Shown here: one piece after another, positions 25,250 through 35,887 of the stretch | How positions within the stretch are numbered: the stretch's first letter is position 1 | Layout of the letters: every line of letters begins with the position of its first letter | Source of the DNA: Citrus sinensis | Taxonomy: Eukaryota; Streptophyta; Magnoliopsida; Sapindales; Rutaceae | Assembly: GCF_022201045.2 (NCBI RefSeq) | Contig: NC_068557.1 | Location: 30,791,501 to 30,855,500 of the forward strand | Direction of reading: 5' to 3' | Length of the DNA stretch: 64,000 nucleotides | The notes under the pieces: model-generated | Told to the model about the DNA's origin: nothing | What the model saw: only the letters and a program-made list of their open reading frames with translations | The model's database searches: none | Made by a program: the position numbers and the translations under genes

Positions 25250-26879
25250 CTAAATCTAAATCTGAAAACACAAAATGTTCAAATTCTTCTCGTTTATGCG
25301 GCAATGTTAAAGAATTAAAACAAACAAAAAGAGAGAGAGATTTGGAAAAGATATTAAGAAAGTGAGAGGTCGGTGCCGCGATGACGCGCCGGGAGCGTGG
25401 GGGGAGGAAGAGTTTAAGCGAAGGGGAAGGGGAAGGGAAAGGGGATGAATAAGAGAAGGGTCGCCGGGATGAGGGTAAGCGCGTGGATGGGAAGCATTGG
25501 ATTGGACGCTTGGGTGTCATCGGATTCGGCTCGGCTACGGTCAGAGCTGGCAATTACGTTACGTTTCTTACTAGTAATATTATTATCACTCTATAATCGA
25601 CATTGCCCTTAACTGCTGGTGGTAGGTTAGGTTGGACTTTGTAATTTGGAGGATCTTATTAAAAGGGTTAAAAATTTTATTAAACTCTTAATTTTATTTT
25701 ATTTTATTTTTGGTGGGGGAAAATTAATTGCATAATTGATGTTTGAAAAGCTTTAATTTTTTTTCAATTTTCAAAAAATTAAAAACCTTTAATATTTTAT
25801 AAATTTCCTTATTATTTCATGCAACTTAAAACTTTGCATGCATTTTGTCTTGAAACTTACCAAATCAAGTAACTAGTCTTTTTTTTTTTTAATAATGACA
25901 ATAAAAAGTATTTAGACATTAGAAATACACAATATTAGCAATTATTTACTGAAATTTGTTTCTTTTATGATTTTAACTAGTTGATACAACGATTCAAGTA
26001 AGAAAAATAATGACCCGATGAAAATTTATCTATAAAACATGAAAAAATAAATAAACAAAGGTTTACTATTAATACTTTTATAACAATTTAAAAAAAAATG
26101 TAACATTACAAAATTATTGATATTTACAAGTAGATAAGCTATTCAATCGCAGGGACCATGTAACAGTGAAAAATCTGTTGCCAAAATATTACTATTGAAT
26201 CTACTTTTAATAGCCATTTCTAAAATAGTTGAAAAAAATCCAACCTTGATTAGTGTTTTTTTTATCTGCTTAATATTTCAATTTCACAAGGTATAATATT
26301 TATAATTTTATCAATTAATAATTTTAAATATATAAAATAATCATTTGAAAAAAAGTATTATTTCTTTGTATATAATTAATTTTATATTTTTTTTAATTTA
26401 GAGGATTAAATTACACTTACATATTTTAAGGGTAAAATAGACGTTTGCTATAATTTCTTTTAAAAACTCTATCAACTTTAATGGTTTGGCGGTAAAATAA
26501 TAAAAATTAAGTAAAATTTTAATTATAAAAAAATATTAATGGTAAAGAGATATTTCAAAAAATATTAGGTTATAAAATGATAATGTCCCTAGAAAAATGT
26601 ATATATTGATATAATTGGATAATAGATAATAAGTAATGTTCCAATGAGGATTATTCAACATTGATTTTATATTGGCATAATTGAATAATAGATCAGATAA
26701 GAAAAATATATATTTTAATGTATTGTATTTTTTGTTTTAATTTAACCAATAAAATAAAAAAATTCTTATTAAATAAGGACTTAGTAAATAATAAAGCAAT
26801 TATAGTAAATAATAAAGCAACTAACATACTATGTACAAGTAGTTATTATTTCACTAATAACATTAGAGTTGAAAAACAT
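25250..26879. other. Trihelix 5' leader/promoter and AT-rich intergenic DNA
   Basis: 25250-25560 is GC-richer and, on the minus strand, has TTCC/CCCTTCC pyrimidine repeats, fitting a 5' leader. From 25600 the DNA is AT-rich with no recognised gene. Confidence 0.4.
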
Positions 26880-27140
26880 ATCACTGGGTCATGTTTGTAC
26901 TATGTCAGCTTCGTATCGCGTCAAATTTAGGTTGACTATAATACGACCCATTTAATAATTATATCAAAATGTTGAGATCTTAACACAATACAAAAAATAA
27001 TCAGGTTACCCAATAATATTGTCATCATAAAATATTCATATCTATCAAAATATTACATGTATACACTATTGAAGTTCTAAAACTATATAAAATATTATCA
27101 ATAGAACATTGTATATGTGTTCATCTTTATAAAAAAATAA
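26880..27140 (+). repeat. Diverged relative of the 38.8-40.4 kb repeat
   Basis: Shares ordered phrases with that repeat: CGTATCGCGTCAAATTTAGG, ACCCATTTAATAATTATATC, CATATCTATCAAAATATTAC, then CACTATTGAAGTTCTAAAAC. Same orientation, lower identity, one unit only. Confidence 0.6.
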
Positions 27141-27179
27141 AAAAATTAAAAGGAAAGAATAATGTCTAATATTTGATCC

Positions 27180-28463
27180 GGACACGGTGTATCTAATAAT
27201 AGTGTAAAATTTGACAACATGTGGAAAAAAAATTGTGTTGATCCGAACACTGTGTATCTAATAATCGTGTCAAATTTGACAACATATTTCCATTTATTCA
27301 TGTCGTTTTTGTGTCGAATAATTAGGTTGTATCAAATTTTATTAGGTTTAGATAACATGTCATATGGTATAAAAAAAATTATATATTCAATTATGAAAGT
27401 AGAAATGTAGAATTATTGAAAAAAAAAAAGAAGAAGAAGAAGAAATTTATGCGAATGAAGTAGTTACAGGAAAGGGGTTGGATGGGTGTTGCCAGGATAA
27501 TGACTTTTAAGGGTTTTCTTGGAGTTGTGCGTGGATTTTAGATTTTTAGTGGACTTAGAAGGGGCAAAAGATGAAGGCGATTGGGCGGCTGCGTCAATGT
27601 GGGGGATGCTTCGCTATTCTATGTTGATGAGCGGCAATGATGCGCCGGCTGTCTGACAGACGCGTCGTACGATTTTGGCTTCTTGCGTCAGCGCTGGGGT
27701 TGGGGTTCGGCTCGGCTCAAAGCTCGCTCGAGCCTGCACACAGCAGCTGGCTCACCAACACGTCGGTGTACTTTCTTGTGAATTTTGCAGGTTTATATTC
27801 ATTCGTTATGCCTTTGACCGGGAACGGAACCGGGGGCAGCAGGGGTCTCGCTTTGCTTGTTCAATTGTTTTTGTGGGCTTTCTTCAGTTCCCGGAGTTGG
27901 ACTGAAACTCGATGTCAACGGGCCCAATTTCTCTGACTCAATTAAAGGCCCATTGGGCTTCGTTTACTTTGTAAGCTGGGCCCAGTGGATTTGAAAAAGA
28001 GCTATCTATGCCGGGGACTCATCTCATCATTCAATCGCCCAGATGTAATAAGGATGGGTGTGAGGACAAATTTTCGCGATTCAATATCTTGAACCAAATT
28101 TATCCGAAGATTAAAGATAGATATAACATGCCGATTTTTATTCAAAGCAAAAGAGAAAAAGATTTGAGATGCAAGAACACATACACATCATAATTTCATA
28201 TATGTGTTTGAAGAAAACAAATCATAGAAAAGTTGGAGATGGCGACATGTTAACCATTACAAGTTGATGCAAAGCAAGTGGCGCCGCTTGAATTATTGTA
28301 ATTCATTCATTTATATTTTAAAGAAAAGAAAAGTTCCCACTTCAAGCGTTGTCCAGCACAAGATGATTAAAATAATCTCTGCCTTTAATTTCATTAGACT
28401 CTTGGGCCAATCACAGAATGGGTAGGACCCAATTAAATGAGGTGCTTTCATTGGACGGGAAAA
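27180..28463. other. Intergenic DNA with a GC-rich island
   Basis: 27470-27990 is GC-rich and ends in several GGGCC-type motifs (GGCCCATTGGGCTT, CTGGGCCC at about 27948-27985). These resemble the site II (TGGGCY) elements of plant housekeeping promoters. A 99-codon frame at 27637-27936 does not look like a known protein. No gene can be attached to the island. Confidence 0.35.
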
Positions 28464-28622
28464 GCTATTTATCCTGAATTCTGGCTCCGAATTTGTACCC
28501 CGAAAGCTAAAACGCACCATTTGGTTTGGTTTCATTTGCTTTCCACTTTTCCTTACCAAAATCAAACGGTGCGTTTTAGCTTTCGGGGCACAAATTCAGG
28601 GCTAAAATTCGAGATAAATAGC
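28464..28622. repeat. Long inverted repeat (hairpin) of about 159 bp
   Basis: Arms of about 65-70 bp (28464-28531 and 28555-28622) pair around a short centre. A 21-base block (CCCCGAAAGCTAAAACGCACC on the left) is identical between arms. Every mismatch I found between the arms is a transition. No coding potential. It could be a foldback element or the precursor of a young small RNA locus. Confidence 0.85.
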
Positions 28623-30523
28623 AGCACTCTTCATGGAAAATCTATATTTTATTGCTTACCGGTAGGATGATGCGATATTATTCTTGAAGTACCAACAAAC
28701 GAGTTTTTATTTATTTTTTTTTATTTTTCCCTAAAGTGGGGGTGGGATTTAAATTTCTAAGAAGATTTTATTTGCAGACTTGTTGGGATTTTATTTGCAT
28801 AAAACATGCAAGGTTATTTGGATGATTCTTCTGCATGCCTTGAAGCCTAAATACCGTATAAACACTAGCTTGTTGATTAAATGGGAATCTATACTACAAT
28901 TGTATTAAGTTTTATATTACATATGAATTGAATACATATCTTATGCAATCTTACTCATTCTAGCTATTACCGTATTTTGTTTTCTTATGAATATGATTGT
29001 GTGGTTCATTTATTTTTATATCAACGTAATGGCCCAGCCAATGAACTGGATAAGTCCAATCAAAGTATCAATCCTCCCATGATGCGGCCTCTAACCTCTG
29101 TCGGCTACCCGTCAAAGATTATTGCAAAAATGTATGGCTGTAACATGTATGGTGATTTTAGTCGGCAAAAGGACTGGCCCGAATTTGTGTTACTATCGGA
29201 ATCTGTTTAAATAACTTACTTCATATTATTACATGACATATGTGAGTACTTCTCTCGCGCGGGCATTTTTATTTTTTGAAAATACAAATTCAACATTTTA
29301 CTATGTCGTAAAATATTTTCACAACTTAGTAAAATAAATTTTTAGCTGTTTACAACATTACAAAAACTTTTTACTATGTTGTAAAATTTTAAATTCACAT
29401 TTTAAAAAATAAGACCGCTCGTACCTGAGAATGATTAGACATTATAATGTGAATGTTTGAATTTAAAATGACCAAATTTATTTATAAATTAATAATTAAA
29501 AGAAAAATCTCCATATATACAGCATTGAAAACACAAGGGGAATTTGAACGTTGTTCCGCCATGTGAAATGTGAACGATTTATCATCCTATCCTACTACTG
29601 AAGCTTGTTAGGCGAAAACAAGCAGATGGAATTAAATTTAACTGAGGCTTCTACTACTCTGCAAAGCCGGGGAATCAAATGGGTGCGCGAGAATAGAATT
29701 CAATGATTAAAAAAGAAAGAAAGAAACTTGAGTTATCTTTTTGATGATCCCAGATGGTGGGACTCAATTTTTTTTTTTTTTTTGGGCATCATTTGCACGT
29801 ACATATAGGAGGATAAGAACATGGGCGTGTTGAAGGCTCAACCATTTGGTATCCAGCAAATACAAAGGTCAAACTCAACTGTAATTGCCTTTACAGATGC
29901 TGTTGGCAGTGGCACCATAAGATAATGGTGATGGTGATGATGATGATGATGATTTATGATAAATTTAAGAGAACAAAATGCTTAAAAGACATGCCCAAGC
30001 AGCCAACCCACACTTTGTTAGTGCAAGCTAGAAATGCATTACTATTATTATTCTATGGTGGAAAGTTTTGTGGGGACTATTATTCCATACACCTTAAAAA
30101 AAAAAGTTGAGAGAAATAAATATGATGGATATATGCACATAGAGAGAATTAAATATAATTTATATATTCATATATGTGAAAAGATCCTTCAAAATTTAGA
30201 TAAGTTCATATCATAAGAGAATCTAATTCTTTATCAACCTCAAAAAACTCTAATTAACTAGATTAGCATTCAATTGCTGCTAATTGTTGTCCTCACCAAT
30301 CATATATATAATTAATAAGTATTTGATAATTATGATATAAAAGTAAATTTTAAATTGTAATTAATTATGCCACGAATCAACACAATAAAATTTTCAATAA
30401 TTTTAAAACTGGTAAAGACAAAGTAAATTAGACAGCAGCTACCTTGATCATATCAACAATGATGTTGATCTCATCATTACATAAGTCTTTTAGTTAATAG
30501 ATTCCATTATTTATGGTGCGTTT
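28623..30523. other. Intergenic DNA, no gene recognised
   Basis: Contains a T-run at 29768-29783, a (GAT)n run at about 29923-29952 and the foldback at 29252-29425. The 77-codon frame at 28977-29210 is discussed under rejected items. Confidence 0.4.
29252..29425. mobile_element. Small foldback MITE-like element
   Basis: Left part GCGCGGGCATTTTTATTTTTTGAAAAT (in two pieces) and the inverted right part CGAGCGGTCTTATTTTTTAAAAT match imperfectly. Inner blocks ATTTTACTATGTCGTAAAAT and TTTTTACTATGTTGTAAAAT lie in both halves. GTAC lies on both flanks. Confidence 0.5.
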
Positions 30524-30783
30524 GGAATTGAGGTGTTATAGTTACATTTATTGTGAAAAAAATAATTATAACTATGAAATAAAAATTAATAATATATAAT
30601 AAATATAAAATTTAAATAATAATTTTGATAAAATTATTAAAAATATAATAGATTTTCTATTATACATGTAAAAAATTATATCAACATAACTCTTAAATTA
30701 CAACAACTAATCTTTACTAAACACTTTAATACTGTAGCTTTTAAACTACAACTACCCAACATCAATCTCAAACTTATCTTTAA
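30524..30783 (+). mobile_element. Small MITE, family B, copy 1 (right end degraded)
   Basis: Starts TGGTGCGTTTGGAATTGAGG after TTA (30521-30523) and ends near CAACATCAATCTCAAACTTA. The interior shares long phrases with the copy at 56765-57009: AATTTTGATAAAATTATTA, TTATATCAACATA, and TAGCTTTTAAACTACAACTACCC (TAGCTTTTAAGCTACAGCTACCC there). Confidence 0.78.
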
Positions 30784-31365
30784 ATTCATGAATACGGATC
30801 AGTGATCAGTCAATCGCAATTACTCCATCGACGCAATTACTCCATCGATGACTGATATAAGAATTGCATCACCTGAGATAAGCGAATAGTGGCCTACACC
30901 ATGCCTTCAAATTTTTATCTCAATGAAACATGGGCAAAATAGTAATCACACTGACGCAATCGTACAATGGTAGATTACTATCACGATCATATCAAAATGA
31001 TCACCTTCCAATTTTTATTAATGACAACAGTAGAGCAAAATTACTGAACATTATACAGTACTAGGAGTGGAATCTCAGACGACTCTATCAATAATAATCA
31101 AAACAACATAGCATTAATTCTTGATAAATCTAGTGGAGATCAGAGCAATAATCCGGCCAGTAATTTTTTTACCCGAAATCTAAAAACAACTGTTCGAGAT
31201 CATAACGTGAAACGATTTTCAAGCCATGATATATAAGAGTTTTAAAATTATTATCTTTTGTTCTCTAATCCTATATATACACCAAAAAGGAAGTAAAAGA
31301 AAAATAACGGACGTTGAAGGTTTTGAAACCCTAATGGATGTTGAATCTCTAAAAATGAATTATAT

Positions 31366-31398
31366 GAAGAAGAAGAAGAAGAAGAAGAAGAAGAAGGA
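31366..31398. repeat. (GAA)n microsatellite
   Basis: About 11 trinucleotide units, 25 bp past the stop of the PADRE gene, so probably in or near its 3' UTR. Confidence 0.9.
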
Positions 31399-31423
31399 TA
31401 AAATTTGAAACCCGCCATAATTA

Positions 31424-31951
31424 TTAAACATCACTTGGTGACTCACATATGCTTTCCAAATGAGGCCTCCAAACACCAACACGACCTCTTCTTCGATCTC
31501 TTTGCGTTGACAGCTTCTCTGACAGTATCTCACTCAAATACTGATCAGAAACAAGAAGATTTGTTGTCATAGAAATGCTGTTAACATTGTTCGTGTTATT
31601 ATTTGCGTTGCTTTGAGATTGCTCTCTTCTTTTCTTCTTAGTGGATGATGATCTTGATCGAGACTTTTGATGATCACCTGTTGTTGCGGGGACTGGAATG
31701 AGAAAATAAATCTTCCCACGTTGAAGCTCAGCATCCGGTGGTACAACAACGATCTTCGGAACCACCCCGTCATCGGACGATGGCGATGAGGGTTTCTTTA
31801 GAACATGCTTTGGGTGAGCTTTCATGATCTCTCTTGCTTTGATCGTGCCACTGATTTCTTCCACGCGTCCGTTAGAGTGTATTATTCGAATAACATCAAG
31901 AGCTCCGCATGGTAGAATGCAAGAGATGCAGCACCTGATTGTGTTTTTCAT
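31424..31951 (-). CDS. PADRE-domain (DUF4228) protein
   Basis: Intronless 175-residue protein from an ATG at 31951. It opens with the family's Cys-rich signature (MKNTIRCCISCILPCGALDV) and then IRIIHSNGRVEEISGTIKAREIM, the usual DUF4228 start. Next come HPKHVLKKP, a disordered Ser/Asp stretch, and the second conserved block VVVPPDAELQRGKIYFLIPV (about 68-87). A basic Ser/Arg/Lys segment (about 95-110), an Asn-rich spacer and a C-terminal LSEILSEKL / RRRGRVGVWRPHLESI motif follow. PADRE genes are small and plant-specific; many respond to pathogens and abiotic stress. The biochemical role is not known. Confidence 0.9.
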   Translation of the reverse strand: MKNTIRCCISCILPCGALDVIRIIHSNGRVEEISGTIKAREIMKAHPKHVLKKPSSPSSDDGVVPKIVVVPPDAELQRGKIYFLIPVPATTGDHQKSRSRSSSTKKKRREQSQSNANNNTNNVNSISMTTNLLVSDQYLSEILSEKLSTQRDRRRGRVGVWRPHLESICESPSDV

Positions 31952-32100
31952 GGCTAGCTAAATGCTAATAGCTCCTTAATTTCTCTCTCTCTATAGTATC
32001 TCATAGAGAGAGAGAGAGAGAGAGAGAGAGATAAAAGAGATAAAAGAGATAAGAAGAGAAAGAGAGGAGTCTTTTCTTTTGCTCTCTAATGAGAGTGGGG
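31952..32100 (-). promoter_or_regulatory. Leader of the PADRE gene with a GA/CT hairpin
   Basis: A CT run (31983-31990) and a GA run (32004-32031) face each other, giving a perfect 12-bp stem (31983-31994 with 32003-32014) around 8 bases. It lies about 30-80 nt before the start codon, so it is probably in the 5' leader. Confidence 0.5.
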
Positions 32101-34933
32101 AAGGAATCAATCACTTAAAAAAAAAATGTACCAAATGATGATTTTATTATAGCTCTTTTTCTCTTTTTTATTTATTTTATTTTATTTTCGAGAGGAAGGG
32201 AAGATTTTTTCACTCGTAGCTTAGGATGAAATTCATGGCATTAATAATTGCACCTCACTTGCGTACTTTGCCTTTTGGATTCATCATTCAGGTCCCTCCA
32301 TTCCCCTTGCCTACTACACTGTGTTCAATAATTTGGGTTCGTTTTGCAAGGCTACCTTATGGGTGACACATGTTAGCATATGATTGGGACTGCCAAGTAA
32401 GCGAAAACAAGAGCCTCTGGCCGGGGGTTGCCTTCGGGCACGTGTTTCAATGAAGTTGTGACGCGTGTCGATGTGACAATGAATCAACCGTTAAGATTAG
32501 GTAAGGAGGCTATGTTTATGGGGTCATTTGGGAAAGCAAAGAGAGAGAAGATGGTATTGTTTGTAGCGAATTGAGCATTGGGTGAAGGGCGGGTGGGAAA
32601 ATGGGGCATAGAGAAATCTTCTTTTGAGAGAGAGTTATGATCTTTCAATATCCCCAAGCAAGATCATATGGGCTGTGGCTTTCATTGGAAAGTGAGGTGT
32701 GACGTAGACTTCTTTTTTCTCTTATCTATCAATCTCTTATGGTTTTAGGGTTTTCAAAGTGCTTGCACTCTTAAGAGATTGTAATTGTCTACTAACTCTA
32801 TAGCTTGCACATGGTGCTCATGATATTCCTCAAAATAGTCCACAGACAAACAGTCTCTAATTTCTTGAACTTTTCTTTGTTTACTAATTTGACTCTTATA
32901 AGTACATAAGAGATCAATTATTTCGCAGGGAAATCAAAAAAATTCAAAAGCGAGATCATGACTCCAAGAAAATTCTTCATTCTAACCTCTTAAAGGCATG
33001 GATCTTGGTTGCTTGATTAGATATTATCTATGTAGTTTCATATTGATCATCAATTAATGAGCCCACATGGAGATTTTTGCTATAAGAAAACAAGGTAGTT
33101 AAAAACTGTTTAATCTGTTTGATTGCCCGTTAATTTGAGTAATGTCCCATCCGAACATGAATGTGGCCATCTCATTTAATGGTTGTGATGTAGATGTTAG
33201 TGGGCAGCATGTGAAGTATGGAGGAGGAGGGTCCATGGTGGGGTTTTGGGAATTTATTTTCTTTCAATTAATTAATTTTGAATTAATGCTAATTTATAAG
33301 CTCAATAACTCGCACCATCATGAAAATATTCAATCGTAGCATATGGACAACCAGAACTATCAATTCGGTCATGTACAATTCGACAAATGGGTTGTTCCAC
33401 TGTGGGAACCCTAAGCTACATCTCTATCACAAAAGCTAGCTTTGGGGTAGGGATGAAACAAATTCAGTGAAAGTTCCAAATATTTATTGTACGAGTAAAT
33501 TAAACTTGTTGTTACTCATTTTTACTCCATCTTACCCGTTGGCCTCGTATCGATAAAAACGAGAAAAAGTTTTGAGATTTTTGGTTACGGTCACGTGGCC
33601 GGAAGTGTAGACAAACGAAAATGAAGTCACACTCACTTGTATTATTGCATCTAAACAACTATGAAATTGGAAAGAATCAAGACGTTACTAACGATGCTGA
33701 TTGAGAAGCCTCCAAATTGGCTAGTTTGAATCCAACCCCCCGCATTCTGAAAGCCACAAGATGAGTACACAGAGCTAGTTATAATGATAAAACGATCCTA
33801 CATTCTAGTGCTTTACGGTAAATGCAAAATCAACGAAAAATTCAACTTCTTGAGCCCAACAGGAGAGAACGTAGTACTGGGCTTCCCACTGGAAGACGGT
33901 TTGTTAACCTCCAAACGTTTTCGCTTATGGGCACTAGCATTTATTCGCAAGACTATTTTGGACTTGGACATGATCCAATCCATGTGAGTCTCTCGAGATA
34001 TAATAATCATATTGTTAAATGCTTGACGCATTATCTTTATTTTGGGGTGTTGTTTTAATTGATTTTCTCGTTACATCCACGACGTGTATGGTCGTTATTT
34101 TCCCCAGACCCCACTCATCAAGTATATATTTTAGGAGAATATTAATTAAAAATTAATATATTATTTTCGGATGAATTTTGAATAATAATATATTTATATG
34201 TCGCAAATGACATGTCACTAATAAAATATAGCCGTATGTTTGATAATAATTATCTTTTTCTACCATTATTTATGAAATAATTTTATAACATTAATAAATA
34301 AATGACACATCATGTGTTATATTATTTAAAACACAAATTTTGTAACTCAGATTTGTAAATTATATCACTACTCTATTTTGAATAAGACTTTTACTTGTGG
34401 GTTATAAATTGAGAACTGACAAAACAAATGAATCTATTTCTCATTTTTTTTCTTGTAAGGAATTGAAAGATTATAATTTAAGTACTTAACCTTTTATAAT
34501 TCTTTTTCTTCAAATGAATGCATGGTATGTTTATGTATAATAATAATAATTAGCCCCAATTATTAACTACGAGATAAGCCAATAATTAACTAAAACTTAA
34601 TTATCAGTGAGGAGTATTATATAAATGTTAAATGGAATTGAAAAAAAAAACAAGAAATAGAAAAATTATGTCCCTCGATAATAAAAGATTGAAACGTAGG
34701 GATATAAATGAAAAAGAAAAAAAGGAGCCATGGGGAGTCGTAATTTCATTGAAATCCGAAAAATCTCTCATCCGAGATCCGACGACCATCATAGTATGAT
34801 CGGATCATCCATAATTATGCATACCCCACGCAAACGCTCAAACTGACAACAACACGATACACACTAGTAGCACCAGATGAAACTTGAGTACAGATAACTC
34901 CGTCAACTCCACCGGCAAATAACAACACCAAAG
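32101..34933. other. Intergenic DNA and PEX7 upstream region
   Basis: No recognised gene; frames at 33142-34058 are short and overlap each other on both strands. A TATA-like ATATAAATG lies near 34702, about 230 bp before PEX7, but is not proven. Confidence 0.4.
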
Positions 34934-35887
34934 ATGCCCGTCTTCAAAACCCCATTTAACGGCTACTCCGTCAAATTCTCTCCCTTCTACGAGTCCCGTC
35001 TCGCCGTTGCCACCGCCCAAAACTTCGGAATCCTCGGTAATGGCCGCGTCCACGTCCTCGACCTCTCCCCCGCCGCTCCCGCTCTCACCGAACTCGTCGC
35101 CTTCGACACTGCCGACGGTGTTTACGACCTCGCATGGTCCGAATCCCACGACTCCCTCCTAATCGCCGCCGTCGCCGATGGATCCGTTAAAATCTACGAC
35201 ACGGCCCTCCCGCCAACGGCCAATCCCATCCGCTCCCTCCACGAGCACACTCGCGAAGTCCACTCGGCCGATTATAACCCCACTCGACGTGATTCTTTCA
35301 TCACATCGTCCTGGGATGACACGGTTAAACTCTGGACCGTTGACCGGCCTACCAGTGTGCGAACATTTAAAGAACACGCGTATTGCGTGTACAACGCCAC
35401 GTGGAACCCGCGTCACAGCGACGTGTTCTGTTCCGCGAGTGGGGACTGCACTCTTCGAATTTGGGATGTGAGAGAGATGGGCAGCACGATGATAATTCCG
35501 GCACACGAGTTTGAAATTTTAGCTTGTGATTGGAACAAGTACGATGACTGTTTAATTGCGAGTGCTTCAGTTGATAAGAGTATTAAAATTTGGGATGTGA
35601 GGAACTATAGAGTTCCAATTGCTGTATTAAATGGACATGGCTATGCCGTGAGGAAAGTGAAATTTTCACCGCACAGGAGGAATTTGTTAGCGTCTTGTTC
35701 GTATGACATGACTGTGTGCTTATGGGATTTCATGGTGGAGGATGCTTTGGTTGGGAGGTATGATCATCACACTGAGTTTGCCGTTGGGGTTGATATGAGT
35801 GTACTTGTTGAGGGATTGTTGGCCAGTACTGGATGGGATGAGCTTGTCTATGTGTGGCAGCAAGGAATGGATCCCAGAGCGGTTTGA
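34934..35887 (+). CDS. PEX7: Peroxin 7, PTS2 import receptor
   Basis: Intronless 317-residue WD40 protein, by memory the same length as Arabidopsis PEX7. It opens MPVFKTPFNGYSVKFSPFYE and carries GRVHVLDL then at least six WD units (DGVYDLAWSE...VKIYD, EVHSADYNP...VKLW, CVYNATWNP...LRIWD, EILACDWNK...IKIWD, AVRKVKFSP...VCLWD, AVGVDMS...VYVWQ). PEX7 binds the N-terminal PTS2 nonapeptide of peroxisomal matrix proteins in the cytosol and, with PEX5, delivers them to the import machinery. Two units end IWDVR, matching the WDxR pattern of DDB1-binding WD proteins; whether that works here is unknown. The first half is very GC-rich in third positions (Ser, Asp and Ala codons ending in C), while the second half is AT-rich. 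Confidence 0.97.
   Translation: MPVFKTPFNGYSVKFSPFYESRLAVATAQNFGILGNGRVHVLDLSPAAPALTELVAFDTADGVYDLAWSESHDSLLIAAVADGSVKIYDTALPPTANPIRSLHEHTREVHSADYNPTRRDSFITSSWDDTVKLWTVDRPTSVRTFKEHAYCVYNATWNPRHSDVFCSASGDCTLRIWDVREMGSTMIIPAHEFEILACDWNKYDDCLIASASVDKSIKIWDVRNYRVPIAVLNGHGYAVRKVKFSPHRRNLLASCSYDMTVCLWDFMVEDALVGRYDHHTEFAVGVDMSVLVEGLLASTGWDELVYVWQQGMDPRAV

Noticed and set aside
27637..27936. 99-codon frame in the GC-rich island
   Set aside because: No family resemblance; an overlapping frame is also open, as expected from GC-rich DNA.
28977..29210. 77-codon frame with RQKDWPEFV, recalling the start of potato inhibitor I proteins
   Set aside because: Only a handful of residues match and the frame stops where the inhibitor core should be. 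At best a tiny relic.
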